DNA of 15,306 nucleotides from an uncultured Eubacteriales bacterium (lineage in GTDB: Bacteria; Bacillota; Clostridia; Oscillospirales; Acutalibacteraceae): assembly GCA_934501135.1 (NCBI GenBank), contig CAKSUE010000002.1, forward strand, positions 1 through 15,306, read 5' to 3'. Both the position numbers and the translations under genes were made by a program. Shown one piece after another: positions 6,207 through 14,417 of the stretch; the first letter of the stretch is position 1; each line of letters opens with the position of its first letter. Under the pieces are notes generated by a model. It made no database searches and had not been told where the DNA came from. It saw nothing but the letters and a program-made list of their open reading frames with translations.

Positions 6207-7322
6207 ATGAAAGAAAAATCAATTATTGATTTAAAAAATATATCTAAACAGTTTGATGGGGAAACAGTTCTTAAAAATTTTAATTTGTACATAAAAGATG
6301 GAGAATTTGTTACAATATTAGGTCCATCGGGCTGCGGGAAAACCACTATTCTTAGAATTATAGGTGGATTTATTAAGCCAGATAGTGGAGACGTTTTATT
6401 TAATGGCAAAAGAATTAATGATCTTCCTGCACATAAAAGAACCGTTAATACTATATTTCAAAAATATGCTTTATTTCCTCATTTAAACGTGTATGAAAAT
6501 ATTGCATTTGGGATGAGAATTCAGAAAAAATCTGAAAGTGAAATAAGAGATACTGTTAAAGAAATGCTTAGAATGGTTAACTTAAGCGACTTTTCAAACA
6601 GAAATATTAATAGTCTTTCTGGAGGTCAGCAACAAAGAATTGCAATAGCTAGAGCTCTTGCCAATAGACCTAAAGTTTTACTTTTGGATGAACCGTTAGG
6701 AGCTCTGGATTTAAAGCTTAGAAAAGATATGCAAGCGGAACTTAAGAATATACAACATCAGACAGGAATTACATTCATATTTGTTACTCATGATCAAGAA
6801 GAGGCTTTATCTATGTCTGATACTGTTGTTGTAATGAATAAGGGAGAAATTCAACAGATAGGAACTCCTAAAGATATATATAATGAACCTGAGAACGCAT
6901 TTGTAGCAGACTTTATTGGTGAAAGCAATATAATCGCTGGGATAATGAAAGAGGATTATATTGTTGAATTTGCTGGAAGAAGGTTTGAGTGTTTAGATTG
7001 GGGCTTCTCAGAGAATGAGTATGTTGATGTAGTAGTAAGACCTGAAGATATAGAGATTGTTTCTCCAGAGAAAGGTCATATATCAGGGGTAGTAACATCT
7101 GTTACATTTAAAGGTGTCCATAATGAAATAATAGTAGATGTTGAGGGATTTAAATGGATGATTCAATCAACGGAGTTTCAAGAACCGGGTGATATAATTG
7201 GATTAATACTACAGCCTAATGATATTCATATAATGAAAAAATCCAATTATTCTAATGAAGTTGGAGACTATAGTGCGTTTAGTGATGAAATGTATGAAGA
7301 ACAGCGCAATGCGAATAGTTGA
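6207..7322 (+). CDS. potA: Spermidine/putrescine ABC transporter ATP-binding protein
   Basis: 371 residues, from ATG 6207 with AAGAGGG at 6192-6198. It is the cytoplasmic ATPase that drives polyamine import by PotBC. Motifs: Walker [10 protein letters not shown] (39-47), Q-loop Q85 in [12 protein letters not shown] signature LSGGQQQR (137-144), Walker B VLLLDE (157-162), D-loop ALD (166-168) and switch histidine H195 in THDQEEA. A C-terminal TOBE-type regulatory domain (about 240-345) includes [10 protein letters not shown]. The length is usual for PotA. It is the first gene of the potABCD run, 38 bases before potB. I saw no strong promoter in the 90 bases after the tRNA terminator, although a bare TATAAT occurs at 6127-6132. 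The ATPase alone could belong to a related CUT1/MOI importer; the adjacent PotB, PotC and PotD fix the assignment. Confidence 0.95.
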   Translation: MKEKSIIDLKNISKQFDGETVLKNFNLYIKDGEFVTILGPSGCGKTTILRIIGGFIKPDSGDVLFNGKRINDLPAHKRTVNTIFQKYALFPHLNVYENIAFGMRIQKKSESEIRDTVKEMLRMVNLSDFSNRNINSLSGGQQQRIAIARALANRPKVLLLDEPLGALDLKLRKDMQAELKNIQHQTGITFIFVTHDQEEALSMSDTVVVMNKGEIQQIGTPKDIYNEPENAFVADFIGESNIIAGIMKEDYIVEFAGRRFECLDWGFSENEYVDVVVRPEDIEIVSPEKGHISGVVTSVTFKGVHNEIIVDVEGFKWMIQSTEFQEPGDIIGLILQPNDIHIMKKSNYSNEVGDYSAFSDEMYEEQRNANS

Positions 7323-7360
7323 AAATAATTACTTAAGGTAAAAGGAAGGATAGTAAAATT

Positions 7361-8173
7361 ATGAAACCCAAAATTGCTGCTGTTCCATACATAATTTGGA
7401 TGGCTATATTTATTGTTGTACCTATGCTTTTAATAATCATATTTTCATTTACTAATGATAATGGTAATTTCACGTTTGATAATATAATAAAAGTAACAGA
7501 TTATTCTGGTGTTTTTTTAAGATCAATTTGGCTTGGTGCAATAGCAACTTTAATATGTCTTTTAATAGGCTATCCGTTAGCATTTATAATATCTAGATTA
7601 GATACAAGGAATCAAAATATACTCATTATGTTTATAATGCTTCCTATGTGGATGAATTTTTTATTAAGAACATATGCGTGGATGACTTTACTTGAAAATA
7701 ATGGCTTTATTAATAGATTTTTATCTTTATTTGGTGTGCCTCAATTGAATTTGATAAATACCCAAGGAGCTGTTGTTTTAGGGATGGTTTATAATTTTTT
7801 ACCATATATGATTTTACCAATATATTCGGTTATGACGAAAATAGATTCAAAAATTATTGAAGCAGCAGAAGATTTAGGTGCGGGAAGAAGAAAAGTTTTT
7901 TCAAAAATACTTTTTCCATTAAGTATACCTGGTATTATATCTGGAGTAACCATGGTTTTTGTACCGGCCGTTAGTACTTTTATTATATCTAAAATGCTTG
8001 GTGGAGGAGCAAATTTGCTTATTGGCGATTTAATAGATATGCAATTTTTAGGAAACTCATACAATCCTCATCTAGGTTCTGCTATATCATTGATATTAAT
8101 GATTTTGATTATGATATGTTTAGGAATTATGAATCAGTTTGATGATGATGAAAGAGGAGGAATAATTTTATGA
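7361..8173 (+). CDS. potB: Spermidine/putrescine ABC transporter permease PotB
   Basis: 270 residues, from ATG 7361 with AAGGAAGGA ahead. It is one of the two membrane subunits that form the polyamine channel. Several hydrophobic helices are evident, the first at about 10-29. The LPMWMNFLLRTYAWMTLL segment (94-111) is typical of PotB. The EAA loop that docks on PotA is EAAEDLGAGRRKVFSKILFP (167-186). The gene ends in an ATGA overlap with potC, so translation is coupled. Confidence 0.94.
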   Translation: MKPKIAAVPYIIWMAIFIVVPMLLIIIFSFTNDNGNFTFDNIIKVTDYSGVFLRSIWLGAIATLICLLIGYPLAFIISRLDTRNQNILIMFIMLPMWMNFLLRTYAWMTLLENNGFINRFLSLFGVPQLNLINTQGAVVLGMVYNFLPYMILPIYSVMTKIDSKIIEAAEDLGAGRRKVFSKILFPLSIPGIISGVTMVFVPAVSTFIISKMLGGGANLLIGDLIDMQFLGNSYNPHLGSAISLILMILIMICLGIMNQFDDDERGGIIL

Positions 8174-8988
8174 AAACAGTTTCAAAGATTTATTCTTCCC
8201 TGGTATTTATATTTCTTTATGCTCCTATATTAGTGCTGATAATATTTTCCTTTAACAATTCTAAAAGTCGTGTTTCATGGTCAGGCTTTACATTTAAATG
8301 GTATAAGATGCTTTTTGAAGATGAGCAGATTCTAATGGCACTTTCTAATACATTGATAATAGCTATTTTATCAGCTATATTTGCAACTGTAATAGGAACT
8401 GTTGCTGCAATTGGAATAATGAACTTAAACAAATGGGTTAAAAGAGCTGTTATGAATATGACAAATATCCCTATGGCTAATCCAGAAATCGTAACAGGTG
8501 TTTCTTTAATGCTATTATTTGTATTTTTATATGAGAATTTTAACATCTTAAAGCCGGGTATGGTTACTCTAATTTTAGCTCATATAACTTTTTGTTTGCC
8601 TTATGTAATACTTTCTGTTATGCCAAAATTAAGGCAAATGGATTCACATCTATATGAAGCTGCACAAGACTTAGGCTGTCCACCTGTTAAGTCATTTTTT
8701 AAAGTTGTATTACCAGAAATAACGCCAGGAATAGTAACTGGTATGATGATGTCGTTTACTTTATCAATAGACGATTTTGTAATAAGTTATTTTGTAAGTG
8801 GAACAACTCAAACTCTTCCAATAGCAATATATTCTATGACGAGAAAAATAGTAAGCCCAGAAATAAATGCACTTTCAACTTTGCTTTTTGCTGTAATACT
8901 TGTGCTTCTAATTATTATAAATATGAGGCAAATAAATGAAAAGAAGATGGAACTAAAAACAAAACAAAAAGGAGCTAGCATTAAATGA
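8170..8988 (+). CDS. potC: Spermidine/putrescine ABC transporter permease PotC
   Basis: 272 residues, from ATG 8170 inside the potB stop (ATGA), with GAGGAGG at 8154-8160. It is the second channel subunit. The N-terminal helix FIFLYAPILVLIIFSFN (13-29), IPMANPEIVTGVSLMLLF (100-117), the EAA loop EAAQDLGCPPVKSFFKVVLP (163-182) and the PotC hallmark LSIDDFVISYFVSG (198-211) are all visible. The length is normal. It overlaps potD by four bases in another ATGA. Confidence 0.95.
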   Translation: MKTVSKIYSSLVFIFLYAPILVLIIFSFNNSKSRVSWSGFTFKWYKMLFEDEQILMALSNTLIIAILSAIFATVIGTVAAIGIMNLNKWVKRAVMNMTNIPMANPEIVTGVSLMLLFVFLYENFNILKPGMVTLILAHITFCLPYVILSVMPKLRQMDSHLYEAAQDLGCPPVKSFFKVVLPEITPGIVTGMMMSFTLSIDDFVISYFVSGTTQTLPIAIYSMTRKIVSPEINALSTLLFAVILVLLIIINMRQINEKKMELKTKQKGASIK

Positions 8989-10157
8989 AAATAAAAATTT
9001 TTGCAACAATTGTTTTATTAATGTTTTTAGGTACATTTTCTCTAACAACGTTTGCAGAGCCAAACAATGTAACAATTAATGTTTATAATTGGGGAGAGTA
9101 TATATCAGACGGAACAAACGGAAGTATAGACACCAATGCTGAATTTACAAGAAGAACTGGTATAAATGTACATTACACTACTTTTCAAAGTAATGAAGAG
9201 ATGTTTGCAAAGTTGGCAAGCGGTGGTGCAGATTATGATGTTATTATCCCGTCAGATTATATGATTAGTAAGTTGATTGAAAATAATATGCTTGCAAAAC
9301 TCGATTTTAATAATATTCCTAACTTTTCACTTATTGATGAAAAAATGTTAAATCCAGAGTATGATGTTACAAATGAGTATTCGGTACCATATACATGGGG
9401 AACGGTTGGAATATTTTATAATAAAAATAAAGTAGCCGAAACAGAAGATAAGATAGGCTGGGATATCCTCTGGAACCCTAAATATAAAGGTCAAATACTT
9501 ATGTTTGATAATTCCAGAGATGCGTTTGGTATATCACTCATAAGGCTGGGAAGATCTGTAAATAGTATAAATGAACAGGACTGGTATGATGCTGCAAAAG
9601 AGTTAACTGAACAAAAACCTTTTGTTCAAGCATATGTTATGGATCAAATCTTTGATAAAATGGGTAACGGAGAGGCAGCGCTTGCACCATATTATGCAGG
9701 TGATGCAGTTGTATTAGTTGAAGAGAATCCTAATATAGGTTTTGTTATACCTAAAGAAGGGACTACAAAATTTGTTGATGCTATGTGTATTCCTGCAGAT
9801 TCTAAGAATAAAAAAGAGGCAGAAGCGTATATAAATTTTATGTGTGAAACATATATAGCAAAGGCAAATATAGAACATATAGGATACTCAACACCTCAAA
9901 AAGAAGTGTTTAGGCAGCTGGACAAAGAAATAATTGAAAATGAAATATTTTATCCAAGTGATGAGGTTTTAAGCAAGGCGGAGGTTTTTAAAAATTTGCC
10001 AGATAATATAAATAGCTTACTAGACAATTTATGGGTAGAAGTTAAAACAGGACAAAAAGGAAATACTAGTGCATTAATAGCCGTATTTTTTGGTTTTGTG
10101 TTGCTATATATCTTTATAGTTGTTTATAAAAAAATGCGTGCTAAAAATGGTAGATAG
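8985..10157 (+). CDS. potD: Polyamine-binding protein PotD with a C-terminal membrane anchor
   Basis: 390 residues, from ATG 8985 with AAAGGAG at 8968-8974, overlapping potC by four bases. It captures the polyamine outside the cell and delivers it to PotBC. It has a signal peptide (about 1-24, cut near TFA|EPN), the YNWGEYI start of the mature domain (34-40), YDVIIPSDYMI (84-94) and VPYTWGTVGIFYNK (134-147). The hinge and pocket segment reads IPKEGTTKFVDAM (255-267), followed by GYSTP (300-304). Unlike the usual Gram-positive PotD there is no lipobox cysteine; instead residues about 363-381 form a hydrophobic helix followed by KKMRAKNGR, a likely C-terminal membrane anchor. Compared with E. 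coli PotD as remembered, two pocket tryptophans appear replaced (Y237 and F263), while the pocket aspartate (D265) is kept. The substrate may be a polyamine other than spermidine. Confidence 0.92.
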   Translation: MKIKIFATIVLLMFLGTFSLTTFAEPNNVTINVYNWGEYISDGTNGSIDTNAEFTRRTGINVHYTTFQSNEEMFAKLASGGADYDVIIPSDYMISKLIENNMLAKLDFNNIPNFSLIDEKMLNPEYDVTNEYSVPYTWGTVGIFYNKNKVAETEDKIGWDILWNPKYKGQILMFDNSRDAFGISLIRLGRSVNSINEQDWYDAAKELTEQKPFVQAYVMDQIFDKMGNGEAALAPYYAGDAVVLVEENPNIGFVIPKEGTTKFVDAMCIPADSKNKKEAEAYINFMCETYIAKANIEHIGYSTPQKEVFRQLDKEIIENEIFYPSDEVLSKAEVFKNLPDNINSLLDNLWVEVKTGQKGNTSALIAVFFGFVLLYIFIVVYKKMRAKNGR

Positions 10158-10167
10158 TATCCAAACT

Positions 10168-10197
10168 TTGTAGTGTTATATAAGTATTCGCTAATAT
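10168..10197 (+). promoter_or_regulatory. Weak candidate promoter before the XRE-cupin gene
   Basis: TTGTAG (10168-10173), an 18-base spacer and TAATAT (10192-10197) in the gap after potD. No terminator hairpin is visible in this gap, so read-through from potD is equally possible. Confidence 0.25.
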
Positions 10198-10216
10198 ATT
10201 TTTGGAGTGTGACATT

Positions 10217-10786
10217 ATGGAAACACGTATAGTTGAGATCGCTGAGAGGATCAGAGGATTAAGAGAGATGATGGAAATAAGTCGGGAAGAAATGTCTGAA
10301 TTTACCGGTGTGACTTTAGAAGAGTATATAACTTATGAAAATGCAATGAACGATTTTAACTTCACTTTCTTATACAAATGTGCAGATAGGTTTGGTGTTG
10401 ATATAGTAGAACTATTAACAGGCGAAAATCCACACCTTTCGTTTTATTCTATTGTGAGAGCGGGAAAAGGACTAGATATGAAACGAAGAGAAGGATTTAA
10501 ATATGAACATTTATCATATAGATTTAAAGGGAAAACTGCAGAGACATTTTTAGTAACAGCACCGTATATCGATGCAGAACAAGATGAACCTATTGTTTTA
10601 TCTAAGCATGACGGGCAAGAGTTTGATTATGTGATTTCGGGTAGTCTTAAAGTGCAAATGGAGGGCCATACAGAAATTTTAAAAGAGGGTGACGCAATAT
10701 ATTATGATTCTGGTAGAGGACACGGTATGATAGCCACCGGGGGCAAAGACTGTGAATTCCTTGCAGTTGTTATTAAAAATCAATAA
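10217..10786 (+). CDS. XRE-family HTH regulator with C-terminal cupin domain (PuuR-like architecture)
   Basis: 189 residues. I chose ATG 10217, because GGAG at 10204-10207 sits at correct spacing for it. A TTG at 10202 would add five residues but overlaps that ribosome binding site. Residues about 6-65 form a helix-turn-helix (RIRGLREMMEISREEMSEFT onward), diverged from the standard XRE motif. Residues about 115-187 form a cupin, with HDGQEFDYVISG (131-142) and GDAIYYDSGRGHGM (158-171) carrying the usual H/E and H metal or ligand positions. This HTH-cupin layout is that of PuuR-type regulators, which sense small molecules. It lies between potD and an acyl-CoA synthetase gene that starts 13 bases later. 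It may regulate either or both; that is inference from position. Confidence 0.88.
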   Translation: METRIVEIAERIRGLREMMEISREEMSEFTGVTLEEYITYENAMNDFNFTFLYKCADRFGVDIVELLTGENPHLSFYSIVRAGKGLDMKRREGFKYEHLSYRFKGKTAETFLVTAPYIDAEQDEPIVLSKHDGQEFDYVISGSLKVQMEGHTEILKEGDAIYYDSGRGHGMIATGGKDCEFLAVVIKNQ

Positions 10787-10799
10787 AGGGGCGAGTTAA

Positions 10800-12440
10800 G
10801 TGATTAACATTCATCAAAAGTTTTGTAAAGAGACCTTTTACTCAGGAAGTCTAATTAATTTTGAACCAATATATGAAGAATCATTCAACTTTGCTTACGA
10901 TGTTATTGATGCAATAGCCTCTGTTACACCAGATAAACGGGCAATGGTGTGGTGTAATGATAAAGGTGAAGAACATACATTTACATTTTCTGATATAAGT
11001 AAATACAGCAATATGGCGGCCAATATGTTTTTATCCCTTGGAGTAAAAAGAGGAGATAAGGTAATGCTTGTATTAAAACGACATTATCAATTTTGGTTTG
11101 CTGTTTTGGGGTTACATAAGATAGGTGCTATAGCGGTTCCTGCAGTTAATCAGCTAACAAAAAAAGATTTTCTGTATAGATTTAAAACAGCTAAGATACA
11201 GGCATTAGTTTGTACTGTTGACGGTGACGTTATTGATCACGCTGAAGAAGCAATTTCTGAATATAATGGACTGAAATTTATAATGTCTGTTAACGGAAAA
11301 AGAAAAGGTTGGAAATGCTTTGACGAAGATATAAAAGAATATTCTAAACAACTTAATAGGCATGAAACAAAATGTACAGATCCAATGCTTCTGTATTTCA
11401 CATCTGGGACAACAGGTATGCCTAAAATGGTATGTCATGATTTTACTTATCCGCTTGGACATATTGTGACAGCCAAATACTGGCAAAATGTTATCCCAGA
11501 TGGCCTTCATTTAACTATATCAGATACAGGTTGGTTAAAGTCTATGTGGGGAAAACTTTATGGTCAATGGTTTATGGAAGCGGGAATTTTTGTATGTGAT
11601 TTTGACAAATTTAATCCCTCAGATCTATTACCTCTGTTTTCAAAATATCAAATAACAACATTTTGTGCCCCACCTACAATGTTTCGTTTTTTCATAAAGG
11701 AAAACCTACGTAAATATGATTTATCATCGTTAAGACATGTCACGATTGCCGGAGAAGCATTGAACCCCGAGATTTTTAAAAGATTTTATGAAATAACAGG
11801 GATTAAGCTTATGGAAGGCTTCGGACAGTCGGAAACCACAGCTATTCTATTTAATCCTGTAGGGAGTGAGCCAAAACCTGGTTCAATGGGAAAACCGTCA
11901 CCTGCCTATGATGTTGATATTATAGATCAAAGTGGAAATTCAGTGGAACCAGGTGAGATAGGTGAGATAGTTATAAGAACCGATAAAGGTAAACCTTGTG
12001 GTATGTTTAACGGATATTATAAAGATAAAGAGAAAACCAATTATACTTGGAATAATAATACATACCATACTGGAGACACAGCATGGAAAGATGAAGATGG
12101 GTATGTATGGTATGTTGGACGAACGGATGATATAATTAAATCATCTGGATATCGTATAGGGCCTTTTGAAATTGAAAGTGTTTTGTTGGAGCATCCGTCT
12201 GTTTTGGAAGGTGCAGTTACTGGCACACCAGATAAAATAAGGGGTCAGGTTGTAAAAGCGACTATAGTTCTTTCAAAAGGCTTTAAACCATCGGAAGAGT
12301 TAAAGAAAGAAATCCAAGATTTTGTTAAGCATCAGACAGCCCCTTATAAATATCCAAGAGTTATTGAATTTGTTGATACTCTTCCTAAAACAGTAACAGG
12401 AAAAATAAGAAGATCGTCTATACGTGAAAATGATATATAA
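10800..12440 (+). CDS. AMP-forming acyl-CoA synthetase (medium-chain / acetyl-CoA synthetase-like)
   Basis: 546 residues, from GTG 10800 with AAAGGGG just upstream. It activates a carboxylic acid with ATP to an acyl-adenylate, then to acyl-CoA. Adenylate-forming motifs: the P-loop YFTSGTTGMPKM (199-210), EGFGQSETT (339-347), the aspartate in YHTGD (422-426), the hinge GRTDDIIKSSGYRIGPFEIE (440-459) and the catalytic lysine in PKTVTGKIRR (K535). The SDTGWLKSMWGKLYGQW stretch (241-257) is characteristic of the medium-chain acyl-CoA synthetase group rather than long-chain FadD. The substrate cannot be read from sequence: short, medium or aromatic acids are all possible. It is paired with the XRE-cupin gene, a combination I believe is common in Clostridia. 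thrS follows after 19 bases. Confidence 0.9.
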   Translation: MINIHQKFCKETFYSGSLINFEPIYEESFNFAYDVIDAIASVTPDKRAMVWCNDKGEEHTFTFSDISKYSNMAANMFLSLGVKRGDKVMLVLKRHYQFWFAVLGLHKIGAIAVPAVNQLTKKDFLYRFKTAKIQALVCTVDGDVIDHAEEAISEYNGLKFIMSVNGKRKGWKCFDEDIKEYSKQLNRHETKCTDPMLLYFTSGTTGMPKMVCHDFTYPLGHIVTAKYWQNVIPDGLHLTISDTGWLKSMWGKLYGQWFMEAGIFVCDFDKFNPSDLLPLFSKYQITTFCAPPTMFRFFIKENLRKYDLSSLRHVTIAGEALNPEIFKRFYEITGIKLMEGFGQSETTAILFNPVGSEPKPGSMGKPSPAYDVDIIDQSGNSVEPGEIGEIVIRTDKGKPCGMFNGYYKDKEKTNYTWNNNTYHTGDTAWKDEDGYVWYVGRTDDIIKSSGYRIGPFEIESVLLEHPSVLEGAVTGTPDKIRGQVVKATIVLSKGFKPSEELKKEIQDFVKHQTAPYKYPRVIEFVDTLPKTVTGKIRRSSIRENDI

Positions 12441-12459
12441 AAAGTAAGGGAGAATAAAA

Positions 12460-14400
12460 ATGGTAAATGTGAAATTAAAAGATGATATTATTAAGCAATA
12501 TGAAAATGGTACTACAGTATCTGATATAGCTAAGTCACTTGGTATGGGACTTTATAAAGCAGCATGTGCAGGAAAGATTAATGGTAAGTTAGTTGACCTT
12601 AGAACGCCAGTAGAAGAAGATTGTGAATTATCTATATTAACATTTGAAGATGCAGAGGGAAAGGGTGCATATTGGCATACAACTTCTCACATAATGGCTC
12701 AAGCAGTCAAAAGGCTATTCCCTAATGCTATTCTTGCTATTGGACCTTCTATTGATAAAGGATTTTATTATGATTTTGATTTAGAAAACCCTTTAACACC
12801 AGAAGATTTAATAAAAATAGAATCTGAAATGAAAAAAATTATAAAAGAAAATTTACCAATAGAAAAATTTGAGCTTGAACCTAAAGAAGCTATTGAACTG
12901 ATGCAAAAGGATAATCAGATTTATAAAGTAGAGCTGATTAATGAACATTCATCTAAAGGAGAAAAGATATCTTTTTATAGACAGGGAGATTTTGTTGATT
13001 TATGTGCAGGGCCTCATTTAATGTCCACAGGAAGAGTAAAATCCTTTAAGCTCACAAGCTGTACAGGTGCCTACTGGAGAGGAAACTCCAAAAACAAAAT
13101 GCTTCAGAGGGTATATGGAATTTCATTCCCGAAATCTTCTGAGCTTAATGCATATTTAGAAGCGGTTGAAGAAGCTAAAAAAAGAGATCACAATAAAATA
13201 GGCAGGGAATTAGGATTCTTCACAACTGTAGATTATATAGGACAGGGGTTGCCTATTTTACTGCCAAAAGGATCTAAAGTTATACAGATTCTTCAAAGGT
13301 TTGTTGAGGATGAGGAAGAAAAGAGAGGATATTTACTCACAAAAACGCCTTTCATGGCAAAAAGTGATTTTTATAAGATATCAGGACATTGGTATCACTA
13401 CAAAGAAAATATGTTTATTCTTGGCGATGAAGAAAAAGACAATGAAGTTTTTGCCCTAAGACCCATGACTTGTCCATTTCAATTTCAAACTTACTTAGCC
13501 AAAAAAAGAAGCTATAGAGATTTACCAATGAGACTAAATGAAACCTCAACTTTGTTTAGAAATGAAGCTAGTGGAGAAATGCATGGCCTTATTCGTGTTA
13601 GACAGTTTACAATTTCGGAAGGGCACATAGCATGCACACCAGACCAACTTGAAAGTGAATTCGCTGGATGTGTTGAACTTGCAACTTATATACTTAAGAC
13701 TTTAGGCCTTAATGAAGATGTTTGGTATAGATTTTCAAAATGGGACGAAAACAATAAAGAAAAGTATATAGGAAGTGCTGAAGAATGGGAAATGGTTCAA
13801 AATAGAATGCGCGGTATTTTGGATGATCTGAATATTGATTATACAGAGGCAGATGGAGAAGCAGCGTTTTACGGACCAAAGCTTGATATACAAATTAAAA
13901 ATGTACATGGCAAGGAAGACACATTAGTAACTGTTCAAGTTGATTTTCAACTTGCCAAAAGGTTTGAAATGTCGTATATAGATGCTGATGGTAAGAGCAA
14001 GTATCCATATGTTATACATAGGACATCTTTAGGCTGTTACGAAAGAACTTTAGCTCTCTTAATTGAGAAATATGCAGGTGCACTTCCAGTTTGGCTAATG
14101 CCTGAACAAGTAAGAATTCTTCCTATAAGTGATAGATTACAAGAAAATGCCTTAGAAGTCGAAAGACTATTAAAAGAATATGGAATTAGAGTAACTACAG
14201 ATACAAGAAATGAAAAAGTAGGATATAAGATAAGGGAGGCCCAGCTTGAAAAAATTCCTTATATGCTTATTGTTGGAGATAAAGAAGTTGAATCAGGCAC
14301 AGTATCTGTAAGAGGAAGAAAAGACGGAGATATTGGTTCAATGACTGTGGAGGATTTCGCAAATAAAATTTTAGATGAAATAACAAACAAGAGTATATAA
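12460..14400 (+). CDS. thrS: Threonyl-tRNA synthetase
   Basis: 646 residues, from ATG 12460 with AAGGGAG at 12446-12452. It charges tRNA-Thr in the cytoplasm. Domains: TGS (about 1-62); the N2 editing domain with HTTSH (H73, H77) and CAGPH (C182, H186), which removes mischarged serine; the class II catalytic core (about 245-535); and the anticodon-binding domain (about 540-640). The zinc ligands are C338 in RPMTCP, H389 and H520. The motif 2 region reads FRNEASGEMHGLIRVRQFT, followed by ISEGHI where E. coli has QDDAHI, and motif 3 reads IHRTSLGCYERT. These differences look like a Clostridia-type variant rather than damage. It lies only 19 bases after the acyl-CoA synthetase gene, so there is no room for the T-box leader that often controls thrS in this phylum; expression probably depends on upstream transcription. 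Confidence 0.97.
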   Translation: MVNVKLKDDIIKQYENGTTVSDIAKSLGMGLYKAACAGKINGKLVDLRTPVEEDCELSILTFEDAEGKGAYWHTTSHIMAQAVKRLFPNAILAIGPSIDKGFYYDFDLENPLTPEDLIKIESEMKKIIKENLPIEKFELEPKEAIELMQKDNQIYKVELINEHSSKGEKISFYRQGDFVDLCAGPHLMSTGRVKSFKLTSCTGAYWRGNSKNKMLQRVYGISFPKSSELNAYLEAVEEAKKRDHNKIGRELGFFTTVDYIGQGLPILLPKGSKVIQILQRFVEDEEEKRGYLLTKTPFMAKSDFYKISGHWYHYKENMFILGDEEKDNEVFALRPMTCPFQFQTYLAKKRSYRDLPMRLNETSTLFRNEASGEMHGLIRVRQFTISEGHIACTPDQLESEFAGCVELATYILKTLGLNEDVWYRFSKWDENNKEKYIGSAEEWEMVQNRMRGILDDLNIDYTEADGEAAFYGPKLDIQIKNVHGKEDTLVTVQVDFQLAKRFEMSYIDADGKSKYPYVIHRTSLGCYERTLALLIEKYAGALPVWLMPEQVRILPISDRLQENALEVERLLKEYGIRVTTDTRNEKVGYKIREAQLEKIPYMLIVGDKEVESGTVSVRGRKDGDIGSMTVEDFANKILDEITNKSI

Positions 14401-14417
14401 TAAGCAGGAGCAATTAT

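Noticed and set aside
10202..10216. Longer start (TTG 10202) for the XRE-cupin gene
   Set aside because: It overlaps the GGAG that is well placed for the ATG at 10217, and no ribosome binding site precedes the TTG.
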